Positions 37,782 to 46,937 of a DNA stretch of 64,000 nt are shown here, in pieces. The stretch's first letter is position 1; each line of letters starts with the position of its first letter. A model generated the notes under the pieces. That model made no database searches and had not been told where the DNA came from. It saw only the letters and a program-made list of their open reading frames with translations. The stretch lies in contig CAVSKB010000024.1 in the NCBI GenBank assembly GCA_963728295.1, forward strand, positions 94,684 to 158,683, given 5' to 3'. The DNA is from DATJKD01 sp963728295 (GTDB taxonomy: Bacteria > Pseudomonadota > Gammaproteobacteria > Steroidobacterales > Steroidobacteraceae). The position numbers and the translations under genes are program-made.

Positions 37782-38102
37782 ATGCGACCGGCCATGAAGA
37801 CACACAAGGGGCTGACAGCGCGACAGGAGGCGGCGGCCGAACGGGGGCTGTTCCAGGCGATACTCACCCTGCGCTCGATGGACGAATGCCGGGCATTCTT
37901 CCGCGACCTCTGCACGCCGGCGGAACTCCAGGCCCTGGCGGACCGCTGGGCGGTGGTGGGCCTCCTCCAGCAGGGCCTGCCGTACCGCGAGATCCAGCGG
38001 CACACGGGCGTAAGCGTAACGACGGTCGGTCGCGTCGCCCGGTACCTGGCCTCCGGCAATGGCGGCTATGCACTCGCCGCACGTCGGCTCGAGGATCGCT
38101 GA
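37782..38102 (+). CDS. hisR: TrpR/YerC-family transcriptional regulator (HisR-like)
   Basis: 106 residues of TrpR/YerC type: an all-helical dimer with a helix-turn-helix seen in LQQGLPYREIQRHTGVSVTT then VGRVARYL. It is the first gene of the his operon and is preceded by an AT-rich palindrome. Comparative work on Xanthomonadales, as I recall it, named such a regulator HisR, a histidine-responsive repressor; that role is adopted here by position. A second ATG at 37794 is an alternative start. The stop is one base from hisG. Confidence 0.75.
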   Translation: MRPAMKTHKGLTARQEAAAERGLFQAILTLRSMDECRAFFRDLCTPAELQALADRWAVVGLLQQGLPYREIQRHTGVSVTTVGRVARYLASGNGGYALAARRLEDR

Positions 38103-38103
38103 G

Positions 38104-39003
38104 ATGGAAGCCGCCGCCCGTCTCAAGATCGCCGTGCAGAAGTCGGGCCGGCTGACCGAGAACTCGCTCGACCTCCTGGTCCGCTGTGGACTCAAGTACA
38201 GCCGCGGCAAGGATCAGCTCATGTGCTACGGCGAGAACATGCCGCTCGACGTACTGTTCGTTCGCGACGACGACATTCCCGACCTCGTCGCCGAGGATAT
38301 CTGCGACCTCGGTATCGTGGGCTACAACGTAATCGAGGAACGAAGGCAGGCGCTGGAGGCCCGGGGCGAGGTGGTGCGCTTCGAGCAGATCCAGCGCCTC
38401 GACTTCGGCCGCTGCCGCCTGGTGCTGGCGGTGCCTCACGAATACACCTATTCCGGTCTGGCGACGCTGGCCGGTACGCGGATCGCAACGACCTATCCGG
38501 CCGTGCTCTCGGCATTCCTGCGTGAACGCGGGATCGAGGCCGAGATCGTCACCTTGTCCGGCGCAGTCGAGATTGCGCCGCGACTCGGGCGCGCGGATCT
38601 GATCTGTGACCTGGTGGCGACGGGCACGACGCTCGCCGCCAACCACCTGCGCGAGGTGGCTACCGTACTCGAAAGCGAGGCGACGCTGATCCGCACGCCG
38701 GTCACGTTGCCGGACGAAAAGTCCGCGTGGCTCCGCCGGCTGCTGCTGCGCATCGACGGCGTGCAGCAGGTGCGAGAGAGCAAGTACATCATGCTCCACG
38801 CCCCCCGCTCGGCGCTGGCGCAGATTCAGCGTCTGCTGCCGGGCAGCGAATCGCCGACGGTGATCCCGCTCGAGGGCTGCAACGACCGCGTCGCCGTGCA
38901 CGCCGTGTGCCGGGAAAACGTTTTCTGGGAGACGCTCGAGGATCTCAAGGCGGCCGGCGCGAGCGCGGTCCTGGTGCTGCCCGTCGAGAAGATGCTCGCA
39001 TGA
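38104..39003 (+). CDS. hisG: ATP phosphoribosyltransferase HisG (long form)
   Basis: 299 residues, the long form with a C-terminal ACT-like regulatory domain, which needs no HisZ. First step of histidine synthesis (ATP + PRPP). Motifs: KIAVQKSGRLTENSLDLLVR, DVLFVRDDDIPDLV, DLGIVGYNVIEE, and the PRPP-binding region DLICDLVATGTTLAANHL. The ATG 38104 follows the hisR stop closely. The stop overlaps the hisD ATG (39000-39003). Feedback inhibition by histidine is expected for this form. Confidence 0.96.
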   Translation: MEAAARLKIAVQKSGRLTENSLDLLVRCGLKYSRGKDQLMCYGENMPLDVLFVRDDDIPDLVAEDICDLGIVGYNVIEERRQALEARGEVVRFEQIQRLDFGRCRLVLAVPHEYTYSGLATLAGTRIATTYPAVLSAFLRERGIEAEIVTLSGAVEIAPRLGRADLICDLVATGTTLAANHLREVATVLESEATLIRTPVTLPDEKSAWLRRLLLRIDGVQQVRESKYIMLHAPRSALAQIQRLLPGSESPTVIPLEGCNDRVAVHAVCRENVFWETLEDLKAAGASAVLVLPVEKMLA

Positions 39004-40325
39004 ACGTGCGTCTCGCACCGCTTGAATGGTCGCGGCTCGATGAACGCGGGCGTCGCACCGCGCTGCGACGCTCCGCCGCGACGGAGACACGCGAGCTGCG
39101 CTCTCGGGTGGAGGAGCTGGTGCAGGATGTGCGCCTGCGTGGCGACGATGCCCTGCGTGAATACACTCTGCGCTACGACGGCGCGGAGCTCGCCGGGCTC
39201 GAGGTGAGCGATGCGGAGTTCGCCGCGGCCGGCGCCGCGATCGAGCCCCATCAGGCCGAGGCGATCGCGCGGGCGATCGATACGGTGACGCGATTTCACG
39301 CGGCCCAGACCGGAGCCGCGATCTCCGTCGAAACCGCACCCGGCGTCGTGTGTGAACGGATGGAAGTGCCGATCCAGTCCGTCGGACTGTACGTTCCCGC
39401 TGGCACCGCACCCCTGCCCTCCACCGCGATCATGCTCGCGGTCCCGGCCCGGCTCGCCGGCTGCTCCCGACGGATCATCTGCACGCCCCCCCGCAGCGAC
39501 GGGACCGCCGATCCGGCCGTGCTCTTCGCGGCGCTCGCCTGCGGCGCCACCGCAATATACAAAGTGGGTGGCGCGCAGGCGATTGCGGCGCTCGCGTACG
39601 GCACGCAGTCCGTGCCGCGCGTCGACAAGATCTTCGGTCCTGGCAATGCCTGGGTCACCGCGGCCAAGCAGCTCGTCTCCGCCGACGCGGCAGGCGCCGC
39701 GATCGACCTCCCGGCCGGTCCGTCCGAAGTCCTGGTGATCTCCGACGGCAGCTCGCGCGGCGACTTCGTCGCGGCCGACCTGCTGGCCCAGGCCGAGCAC
39801 GGCGAGGACGCGCAGGTGTTGCTGGTTACCGATTCCCGACGTCATGCGCTGGAATGCATCGAGGCGATCGGACACCAGCTCGACGACCTGCCCCGTCGGG
39901 ACATCGCCATCCGGTCCCTGGCCGCCGCGCGCATCATCCTCGTAGCCGATATCGAAACGGCGTTCGAAGTCAGCAACCAATACGCGCCTGAGCACCTCAT
40001 CATTCACGTCGCAGCGCCGCGTCGCTGGCTTCCGCTCGTGCGCAACGCCGGATCGGTCTTCCTGGGCGGGTATACGCCCGAGTCGCTGGGCGACTACTGC
40101 AGCGGCACCAACCACGTGCTGCCGACCGGCGGACATGCACGCGCGTTCAGCGGCCTGGGTCTGGCCGACTTCGTAAAGCGCATCACCGTGCAGGAAGCCA
40201 CACCCGAGGGCCTGCGCGCGCTCGGACCGATCGCGATCACGCTCGCCCGGATGGAGGGGCTGGAGGCGCATGCGCGTGCGGTCAGTGTCCGGCTGTCCGC
40301 GCTCGATGCGAGGGCTGCGTCATGA
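39000..40325 (+). CDS. hisD: Histidinol dehydrogenase HisD
   Basis: 441 residues; oxidises histidinol to histidine in two NAD steps. Landmarks: VGLYVPAGTAPLPSTAIMLA, KVGGAQAIAALAYGT, KIFGPGNAWVTAAKQLV, DLPAGPSEVLVI, DLLAQAEHGEDAQVLLVT with zinc ligands, YAPEHLII and GSVFLGGYTPESLGDYCSGT. The ATG forms an ATGA overlap with the hisG stop. The open frame upstream within hisG is not used. Confidence 0.96.
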   Translation: MNVRLAPLEWSRLDERGRRTALRRSAATETRELRSRVEELVQDVRLRGDDALREYTLRYDGAELAGLEVSDAEFAAAGAAIEPHQAEAIARAIDTVTRFHAAQTGAAISVETAPGVVCERMEVPIQSVGLYVPAGTAPLPSTAIMLAVPARLAGCSRRIICTPPRSDGTADPAVLFAALACGATAIYKVGGAQAIAALAYGTQSVPRVDKIFGPGNAWVTAAKQLVSADAAGAAIDLPAGPSEVLVISDGSSRGDFVAADLLAQAEHGEDAQVLLVTDSRRHALECIEAIGHQLDDLPRRDIAIRSLAAARIILVADIETAFEVSNQYAPEHLIIHVAAPRRWLPLVRNAGSVFLGGYTPESLGDYCSGTNHVLPTGGHARAFSGLGLADFVKRITVQEATPEGLRALGPIAITLARMEGLEAHARAVSVRLSALDARAAS

Positions 40326-41377
40326 ACGACGTTCTCCGCCTCGCACGACCGGAGATCCTCGAGCTGCAACCGTACCAGCATGCGGTCTGGAACCCGGCGC
40401 TCGAGCGCCTGCACGCCAACGAGATGCCGTGGCGCGCGACGGGCGACGACAGTGATGCCGGACTCAATCGCTATCCGGAGCCTCAACCCCGTGCGCTGCT
40501 CGAGCGGCTGGCCCGCCTCTACGGTGTGCCAGCAAGCCGGATCCTCGCCGGTCGCGGCAGCGACGAGGCGATCGACCTGCTGGTGCGCGCGTTCTGCCGT
40601 GCCGGGCAGGACCAGGTCGTCGTGTGCCCGCCGACCTTCGGCTATTACTCGGTCGCCGCGCGCATCCAGGGAGCAGCGGTGCGCGAAGTGCCCTTGCGCG
40701 CCGGCGACTTCGGTATCGATGTGGCGGCAGTCATCGAGGCGGGACGGGACGCCAAGCTGGTGTTTCTCTGCTCGCCGAACAATCCCACCGGCCAGCTCCT
40801 CGACGAAGACGCGATCCTCGAGTGCTGCGGCGCCCTCGCCGCAAGAGCGCTGATCGTGGTGGACGAGGCGTACATCGAGTTCTCCACACGGCCGAGTCTC
40901 ACGTCGCGGCTCGCCGAGCATCCAAACCTCGTTGTGCTCAGGACTCTTTCGAAGGCCTATGCGCTTGCCGGCGCGCGCTGTGGTGCGCTGATCGCATCCG
41001 AGGCGATCGTCGGTCTGCTGTCGCGCATCCTGCCTCCGTATGCTCTGCCCGCCTCGTCAGTGGAGGCGGTGCTTCGGCTCACGGCGGAGCCGCAGCGCCG
41101 ACAGGCGCAGGCCCGCGTCGACACACTTCGCGCCGAGCGCGAGCGCATGCGCGCGCGACTGGCGGCACTGCCTGGAGTGCGCAGAGTCCTGCCTTCGGAT
41201 GCCAACTTCCTGCTGACCGAGTTCGCGGTGCCTGAGGCGGCGCTCGCGGCCGGCTGCTCGGCGGGGCTTCTGCTGCGGGACCTGAGCGCGAACCCCCGGA
41301 TCCCGGGCTGCCTGCGGCTCACTGTCGGCACACCGGAGCAGAACGAGCGGCTGGTCGCCGCGCTGGAACGTGCATGA
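40322..41377 (+). CDS. hisC: Histidinol-phosphate aminotransferase HisC
   Basis: 351 residues, class II PLP aminotransferase. Features are LHANEMPW, RGSDEAIDLLVRAF, LCSPNNPTGQLL, VVDEAYIEFST with the PLP Asp/Tyr, and RTLSKAYALAGARCG with the Schiff-base lysine. It overlaps hisD and hisB by ATGA junctions, indicating translational coupling across the operon. Confidence 0.95.
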   Translation: MNDVLRLARPEILELQPYQHAVWNPALERLHANEMPWRATGDDSDAGLNRYPEPQPRALLERLARLYGVPASRILAGRGSDEAIDLLVRAFCRAGQDQVVVCPPTFGYYSVAARIQGAAVREVPLRAGDFGIDVAAVIEAGRDAKLVFLCSPNNPTGQLLDEDAILECCGALAARALIVVDEAYIEFSTRPSLTSRLAEHPNLVVLRTLSKAYALAGARCGALIASEAIVGLLSRILPPYALPASSVEAVLRLTAEPQRRQAQARVDTLRAERERMRARLAALPGVRRVLPSDANFLLTEFAVPEAALAAGCSAGLLLRDLSANPRIPGCLRLTVGTPEQNERLVAALERA

Positions 41378-42450
41378 GCGGCGAGCACATCCTCTTTATC
41401 GACCGCGACGGCACACTGATCGAGGAGCCGGCAGATGAGCAGGTCGACAGCCTGGCGAAGCTAAAGCTGATGCCCGGCGTAATACCGGCTCTCATACAAC
41501 TTCGCGATGCGGGCTTCCGCTTCGTGCTGGTCAGTAACCAGGATGGGCTCGGCACGCCCTCCTTCCCGGAAGCGAGCTTCCGCGAGCCACAGGAATTCCT
41601 GCGTGCGCTTCTCGCTTCCCAGGGCATCCGCTTCGATGCGGAGTTCTTCTGTCCGCATCGTGCGGTGGACGGCTGCGACTGCCGGAAGCCGCGAACCGGA
41701 CTCCTGCGGAACTACCTCGCGGAGCACTCGATCGATCGAAGCGCAAGCTACGTGATCGGCGATCGCGACACCGACCTGGAGCTCGCCGCGAACTTAGGGG
41801 TAGCCGGGCTGCGAGTACGACGCCAGGGCAGCGACGCGGAGACCTGGGAATCCGTGGCGCGACGGCTGGCGAAACCGCGGCGCACGGCGCGGATCGAACG
41901 CCGGACCCGCGAGACCGCAATCGAGGTCGAGCTCGATCTCGACCGCAGCGCTCCGGTGAACATCGCGACCGGAATCGCGTTCTTCGATCACATGCTGGAA
42001 CAGATCGCCCGTCACGGCGGCTTTTCGCTCGAGCTCAAGTGCTCCGGCGACCTGGCCGTCGACGAGCATCACACGGTCGAGGACACCGCGCTCGCGCTCG
42101 GCGAGGCGCTGCGCCAGGCGCTCGGCGACAAGCGCGGCATCGCCCGCTACGGTTTCCTGCTGCCCATGGACGAAGCCCGAGCCCAGGTTGCGCTCGATCT
42201 CTCCGGCCGGCCCTACGCGATCTTCGAAGGCCGTTTCAACCGCGAAGCGGTCGGCGGTCTGCCGACAGAGCTCGTGCCGCACTTCTTCCGCTCGCTCGCC
42301 GACAGCCTGCGTGCGGCATTGCACATCACGGTCCAGGGCGAGAACACGCACCACATGATCGAGGCGTGCTTCAAGGGTGTGGGCCGCGCGCTGCGCCAGG
42401 CGGTGCGGATAGAGGGCACGGAGCTGCCGAGCAGCAAGGGCTCGCTCTAG
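41374..42450 (+). CDS. hisB: Bifunctional histidinol-phosphatase / imidazoleglycerol-phosphate dehydratase HisB
   Basis: 358 residues, fused enzyme as in enterics and xanthomonads. The N-terminal HAD phosphatase has the nucleophile motif ILFIDRDGTLIEEP and the zinc-binding loop FFCPHRAVDGCDCRKPRTGL, and VIGDRDTDLELA. The C-terminal dehydratase from about residue 168 has the two metal-site motifs FFDHMLEQIARHGGF and DEHHTVEDTALALGEAL, then THHMIEACFKGVGRAL. It overlaps hisC; hisH follows after 7 bases. Confidence 0.95.
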   Translation: MSGEHILFIDRDGTLIEEPADEQVDSLAKLKLMPGVIPALIQLRDAGFRFVLVSNQDGLGTPSFPEASFREPQEFLRALLASQGIRFDAEFFCPHRAVDGCDCRKPRTGLLRNYLAEHSIDRSASYVIGDRDTDLELAANLGVAGLRVRRQGSDAETWESVARRLAKPRRTARIERRTRETAIEVELDLDRSAPVNIATGIAFFDHMLEQIARHGGFSLELKCSGDLAVDEHHTVEDTALALGEALRQALGDKRGIARYGFLLPMDEARAQVALDLSGRPYAIFEGRFNREAVGGLPTELVPHFFRSLADSLRAALHITVQGENTHHMIEACFKGVGRALRQAVRIEGTELPSSKGSL

Positions 42451-42457
42451 GTTCTGC

Positions 42458-43063
42458 ATGGAAGCCGTGGCCATCGTCGACAGCGGCGGCGCGAACATCG
42501 CTTCGCTGCGCTACGCGTTCGAGCGCCTGGGCGTAGCAGCACGCCTCACCGTCGACCCGCTCGAGGTGCGAGACGCAGCTCGGGTGATCCTGCCCGGAGT
42601 CGGAGCCGCCGGAGATGCGATGCGACGCCTGGGGGCGCTGGGTCTTGCGGAGATCCTGCCGACGCTGACTCAGCCGGTACTCGGCATCTGCCTCGGTATG
42701 CAGCTCCTGTACCAGGCGAGCGCCGAGGACGATACGAGCTGTCTTGGCCTGGTTCCGGGGAGGGTCGAGCGACTCGTGCCTGCGCCGGGACGCCCCGTTC
42801 CGCACATGGGCTGGAATCGCCTCCGACTCGGCCCCAGCTCCGAGCTAACGGCAGGGATCGCCGATGGCGAGCACGTCTATTTCGTCCACGGCTTTGCCGC
42901 GACGCCCGGTTCGAGCGCACTCGCCACCTGCGAATACGGAGTCGAGTTCGCGGCCGTGATCCAGCATGGAAATTTCTATGGCACGCAGTTCCACCCGGAG
43001 CGCTCCGGGAGCACCGGTCGACGGCTGCTTGCGAATTTTCTGGCCCTGCCTGCATGGAGCTGA
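42458..43063 (+). CDS. hisH: Imidazole glycerol phosphate synthase glutaminase subunit HisH
   Basis: 201-residue class I glutamine amidotransferase. The nucleophile is in VLGICLGMQLLY, and the His/Glu pair in YGTQFHPERSG. The start has VAIVDSGGANIASLRYAFER as in HisH. It feeds ammonia to HisF. Its 3' end overlaps hisA by 10 bases. Confidence 0.95.
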   Translation: MEAVAIVDSGGANIASLRYAFERLGVAARLTVDPLEVRDAARVILPGVGAAGDAMRRLGALGLAEILPTLTQPVLGICLGMQLLYQASAEDDTSCLGLVPGRVERLVPAPGRPVPHMGWNRLRLGPSSELTAGIADGEHVYFVHGFAATPGSSALATCEYGVEFAAVIQHGNFYGTQFHPERSGSTGRRLLANFLALPAWS

Positions 43064-43805
43064 TCCCCGCCATCGATCTGCGCGGCGGACGTTGCGTCCG
43101 CCTGCTGCAAGGTCGCTTCGACGCCGAGACGCACTACCCGGGGGACCCGATCGACCTGGCGCGCGCATACCTGGTGCAGGGCGCCGGACGACTGCATGTC
43201 GTCGACCTCGACGGCGCGCGCGACGGCACGCCGGCGAACCGGGAGGTGATCTCGCGCCTGGCCGGTGTCCCGGGGATCGCGCTGCAGGTCGGTGGCGGCG
43301 TCCGGTCGGAGGACCAGCTCACCACCCTCCTCACGCTCGGTGTCGCGCGGGTGGTGATCGGCAGCCTCGCCATCCTCGATCCCCACGAGCTCAGGCGCTG
43401 GCTCCATCGCTACGGACCGGACCGGATCGTGCTGGCGCTCGACGTCCGACACGACGCCGCCGGGCGGCCCCGGCTCGTTACGCACGGCTGGCAGCAACCG
43501 GGGCCGCGGGACCTGTGGGAGCTACTGGAGGACCCCGCCGCCGGCTACGGTGGCAGCGGGCTTCGCCATGTGCTGTGCACCGACGTCGACCGCGACGGCA
43601 CGCTCTCCGGGCCAAACCTGGCGCTGTACGAAGCGGCCGTGCGCCGCTTCCCGGGATTGCCTGGCAGGCCTCGGGCGGTGTGCGCGATGCCGACGATCTA
43701 CGTGCGCTTCGTGCCACCGGCGCAGCCGCCGCCGTCAGCGGGCGCGCGTTGCTCGAGCAGCGGATCAGCACCGAGGAACTGAGACCATTCTTGCCAAGCG
43801 CATAA
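43054..43805 (+). CDS. hisA: Phosphoribosylformimino-AICAR isomerase HisA, one frameshift
   Basis: TIM-barrel isomerase of histidine synthesis. N-terminal LIPAIDLRGGRCVRLLQGRF with the catalytic Asp, IALQVGGGVRSEDQ, and HVLCTDVDRDGTLSGPN with the second Asp are clear. Near 43655 the frame slips; restoring one missing base in a G run joins RRFPG to IAWQASGGVRDADDLRALR then ATGAAAAVSGRALLE, and ends at 43805. Restored length is about 250 residues. Unlike most breaks in the window this is a deletion in a homopolymer. It overlaps the hisF start. Confidence 0.93.
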
Positions 43806-44554
43806 TTCCCTGCCTCGACGTTCGCGATGGCGAGGTGGTCAAGGGCGTCAGGTTTCGCGATCACCGCGTGGTCGGCGACATCCTGGAGCTCGCAGCGCGA
43901 TACCGCGCGCAGGGCGCCGACGAGCTCGTGTTCTACGACATCACCGCGAGTCCCGAGGGACGCACCGTCGACCGGCGATGGGTGGCGCGCGTCGCGCGCA
44001 TCCTCGACATACCGTTCTGCGTCGCGGGCGGCATCGCCACGCTCGAGGACGCGGAGTACGTACTCGCGGCCGGCGCCGAGAAAGTCTCGGTCAATTCGCC
44101 GGCGCTCGCCGATCCCGCGCTGATCGGGCGGCTCGCCCGGCGCTTCGGTTCGCAATGCGTTGCCGTAGGCGTCGACAGCCTGCGGGACGGCGGCGAGTAT
44201 CGCGTTCGCCAATACACGGGCGACCCTTCGCGCGAGCGAGCCACCGGACGCAGCACGCTTGAGTGGCTCCGCGAGGCCCAGGATCGCGGCGCCGGGGAGA
44301 TCGTGCTCAACTGCATGGCGAACGACGGCGTTCGGCAGGGTTTCGACCTCGAGCAGCTTGCAGCCGCCCGCGAGGTATGCCACGTGCCGCTGGTCGCGTC
44401 GGGTGGCGCCGGCGAACCTGCGCACTTCGCCGCGGTGTTCTTGCAGGCGGATGTCGACGGCGCCCTGGCCGCGAGTGTCTTTCATTCGGGCGAGGTCGCG
44501 ATTCCTGCACTCAAGCATTACCTGATCGATTGTGGCATCGAGGTGCGACCGTGA
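43787..44554 (+). CDS. hisF: Imidazole glycerol phosphate synthase cyclase subunit HisF, apparent ATT start
   Basis: 255 residues. Motifs: LAKRIIPCLDVRDGEVVKGV with the catalytic Asp, DELVFYDITASPEGR, CVAGGIATLEDAE, AEKVSVNSPALADP, NCMANDGVRQGFDLEQL with the second Asp, and ASGGAGEPAHFAAVF. No ATG, GTG or TTG is in frame near the start; the codon before LAKRIIPCLDV is ATT (43787), 10 bases after GAGG. Either a rare AUU start is used or an ATG was misread. It overlaps hisA (18 bases) and hisI (GTGA). Confidence 0.93.
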   Translation: MLAKRIIPCLDVRDGEVVKGVRFRDHRVVGDILELAARYRAQGADELVFYDITASPEGRTVDRRWVARVARILDIPFCVAGGIATLEDAEYVLAAGAEKVSVNSPALADPALIGRLARRFGSQCVAVGVDSLRDGGEYRVRQYTGDPSRERATGRSTLEWLREAQDRGAGEIVLNCMANDGVRQGFDLEQLAAAREVCHVPLVASGGAGEPAHFAAVFLQADVDGALAASVFHSGEVAIPALKHYLIDCGIEVRP

Positions 44555-45195
44555 GATTAAGAGCCGATACGCTCGACTGGCGGAAGCACGACGGCCTGCT
44601 TCCGGCGGTCATACAGCATGCGCGCAGCGGCAAGGTGCTGATGCTCGGCTACATGAACGCCGAGGCGCTCGAGCGAACCCTGACGCAGCGCCGGGTCACC
44701 TTCTACAGCCGCAGCCGTCAGCGGCTGTGGACCAAGGGCGAGACTTCCGGAAATTTCCTGACTGTCGTCGACGTGGTGGCGGACTGCGACTCTGACGCGC
44801 TGCTGGTGCAGGCCGAGCCCGCGGGACCGACCTGCCACAAAGGCACCGAGTCTTGCTTCGCCGAGGCCGGACCGACGACGACCGAGCGTCTGGCTTTCCT
44901 GTCGACGCTCGAGGGCATCATCGCGCGGCGCATCGAGGAGCGTCCGCACGGCAGCTACACGACGCGGCTCTACGGCGAGGGGCCGGGGCGCATCGCGCAG
45001 AAGCTTGGCGAGGAAGGCGTGGAGCTTGCCCTCGCGGCCGTGAGCCGCGACGACGACGCAGTGCTCGCCGAAAGCGCCGACCTCCTCTTCCACCTGCTCC
45101 TGCTGTTGAAGTCCCGCGGCCTGTCGCTCGGCCGCGCCGTCACCGAGCTCGAGGCACGGCACCGGGACAAGGCGCGGTCTCAGTCGACGGCCTGA
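44551..45195 (+). CDS. hisI: Bifunctional phosphoribosyl-AMP cyclohydrolase / phosphoribosyl-ATP pyrophosphatase HisI(E)
   Basis: 214 residues, starting GTG at 44551 in a GTGA overlap with hisF. The cyclohydrolase half has LMLGYMNAEALERTL, RQRLWTKGETSGNFL and the Zn/Mg residues in DCDSDALLVQAEPAGPTCHK. The pyrophosphatase half from about 115 has YTTRLYGEGPGRIAQKLGEE and a DDDAVLAESADLLFHLLLLL helix typical of MazG-like HisE. It is the last gene of the his operon and converges on the next gene with a 16-base overlap. Confidence 0.95.
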   Translation: MRLRADTLDWRKHDGLLPAVIQHARSGKVLMLGYMNAEALERTLTQRRVTFYSRSRQRLWTKGETSGNFLTVVDVVADCDSDALLVQAEPAGPTCHKGTESCFAEAGPTTTERLAFLSTLEGIIARRIEERPHGSYTTRLYGEGPGRIAQKLGEEGVELALAAVSRDDDAVLAESADLLFHLLLLLKSRGLSLGRAVTELEARHRDKARSQSTA

Positions 45196-46937
45196 TCCGG
45201 CGGGCCGCTCCGCCAGCGCAAGGCCGTGGTCTTGCCGTCCCAGCCCGGCCCGCGGACGACGCGGCCGGGCCGTGCGCCCGTGTGCTCGCCGTTCTCGAGC
45301 ACCCGAACACCGTTGACCAGCACGTGCGACACACCCGTGGCGTAGCGTTGCGGTGCATCGAAGGTCGCATGATCAATGATCGTCGCCGGGTCGAACACGA
45401 CGACGTCGGCGTAACACCCCGGATCGATGCACCCGCGATCCTTGAGCTTCCAGTTGGCGGCGGGCAGCCGGGTCAGGCGACGTACCGCCTCGGGGAGGCT
45501 GACGATCTTCTCGTCCCGCGAGTACTTGCCGAGGAGCCGCGCGAAATTGCCATAGGCGCGCGGGTGATTGCTGGATTTCAGGAATACGCCTTCGGGCGCC
45601 GAGGCCTCTGCATCCGAACCGAAGCTCACCCAGGGTTGCGCGATCCCGAGCCGAACGTTGTCCTCGCTCATGAGGAAGTACACCGTGTCGACCCGGGAGT
45701 GGTCCTCGATCACGAGGTCGACGATCGTGTCCTCGGCGCTGGTGCCGCGCATCGCCATGACCTGGGCAAGAGTCTTTCCGGTCAGAGGCTTGAGCGCCGG
45801 GTCCTTGAAGCCGATGAACTTGACCCGGTCGTTTCCGCCGGCCATCAGGTGCAGGTTCTCCTCGCCGGCGGGAGGGTTGCGCATCTGCGCGATGACGCGC
45901 GCACGTTGCGCCGGGTCCTTGAGGCGCTCCACCCAGGCGTCGAGGCCCCCCGCCTGGACCCAGAGCGGCATCGCGGCATCGAGACCGGTCGCGCCCGCGG
46001 TGTAGGTATACATGTTCGCCGACACCGGCAGTCCAGCTGCGCGCGCCCGTTCGATCTGCGCGATCGCCTGCGCCATGCGCGGCCAGTTCGCCTCGCCCGC
46101 GGCCTTCAGGTGATAGATCTCGCCATGCCCGCCGCCCGCGCGCGTGATCTGCAGGAACTCGTCGATCGCCTGCTCGAGACCATAGCTCTCGTTGCGGATG
46201 TGGGAAACGTATCCGCCGCCGGTCTCGCCCGCGGCGCGCGCGAGCGCCATCAGCTCTGCGGTGTCGGCGAAGTAGGCCGGTGCATAGATAAGTGAGCTGC
46301 CCAGCCCCAGCGCGCCCTCGCGCATCGCCTCGCGCACGAGCTCCTGCATGCGCGCGAGCTCCGCCTCGCTCGGGTCGCGATCCATCTCCCCGAGCTCGTG
46401 GATGCGCACCGTCGTCGCGCCCACGAAGGATGCGACGTTGGGCGAAACGCCACGACGCTCGAGCGACTCGAGATAGCCTCCGAGCGTCGTCCAGTCGATG
46501 TCGTAGGTGTAGTCGCGCTGCCGCTTGCGCAGGTCGGCCTTCATCGTCTCGTTGAGCGGCCCGCCCGACTCGCCCTCGCCGAAGATCTCGAGGGTCACGC
46601 CCTGCTTGATGTCGCTCATTCCCCGTCCGTCGACGATCAGCGACTCAGTGGCCCAGGACAGTACGTTGATGAAACCGGGGGCGACCGCCTGCCCGGCGGC
46701 GTCGATGTCCGATGACGCCGTGGCCGAGGCAAGGTCGCCGAGCGCCACGACGCGGTCCGCGCGTATCGCGACGTCCGCGCGTCGCCCGGGTCCGCCGCTG
46801 CCGTCGTAGACGATACCGTTGCGGATCAGCAGGTCGTAATGCTCAGCCGGCTCCCGCAGCGGCTGCGGGGGCGCGCAGCCCGCGAGCACGAGCAGCAGGA
46901 AGAGACGGCCCAGGACCAGGATCGGCCTCTCAGGCAC
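45180..46937 (-). CDS. Lipoprotein amidohydrolase, N-acyl-D-amino-acid deacylase-like
   Basis: 585 residues. The signal peptide ends in a lipobox (LFLLLVLAGCAPP), so it is probably membrane-anchored in the periplasm. The body is a D-aminoacylase-type amidohydrolase: LIRNGIVYDGSGGPGRRADV, VSHIRNESYG, IYHLKAAGE with the possible metal-bridging Lys, and a C-terminal CYADVVVFDP block. The first metal-binding HxH, normally in GFIDxHTH, is replaced by GFINVLSWATES. From memory a subfamily shares this change, so the metal centre must differ or activity may be altered. It starts inside the end of asd (8-base overlap). Confidence 0.82.
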   Translation of the reverse strand: MPERPILVLGRLFLLLVLAGCAPPQPLREPAEHYDLLIRNGIVYDGSGGPGRRADVAIRADRVVALGDLASATASSDIDAAGQAVAPGFINVLSWATESLIVDGRGMSDIKQGVTLEIFGEGESGGPLNETMKADLRKRQRDYTYDIDWTTLGGYLESLERRGVSPNVASFVGATTVRIHELGEMDRDPSEAELARMQELVREAMREGALGLGSSLIYAPAYFADTAELMALARAAGETGGGYVSHIRNESYGLEQAIDEFLQITRAGGGHGEIYHLKAAGEANWPRMAQAIAQIERARAAGLPVSANMYTYTAGATGLDAAMPLWVQAGGLDAWVERLKDPAQRARVIAQMRNPPAGEENLHLMAGGNDRVKFIGFKDPALKPLTGKTLAQVMAMRGTSAEDTIVDLVIEDHSRVDTVYFLMSEDNVRLGIAQPWVSFGSDAEASAPEGVFLKSSNHPRAYGNFARLLGKYSRDEKIVSLPEAVRRLTRLPAANWKLKDRGCIDPGCYADVVVFDPATIIDHATFDAPQRYATGVSHVLVNGVRVLENGEHTGARPGRVVRGPGWDGKTTALRWRSGPPDQAVD

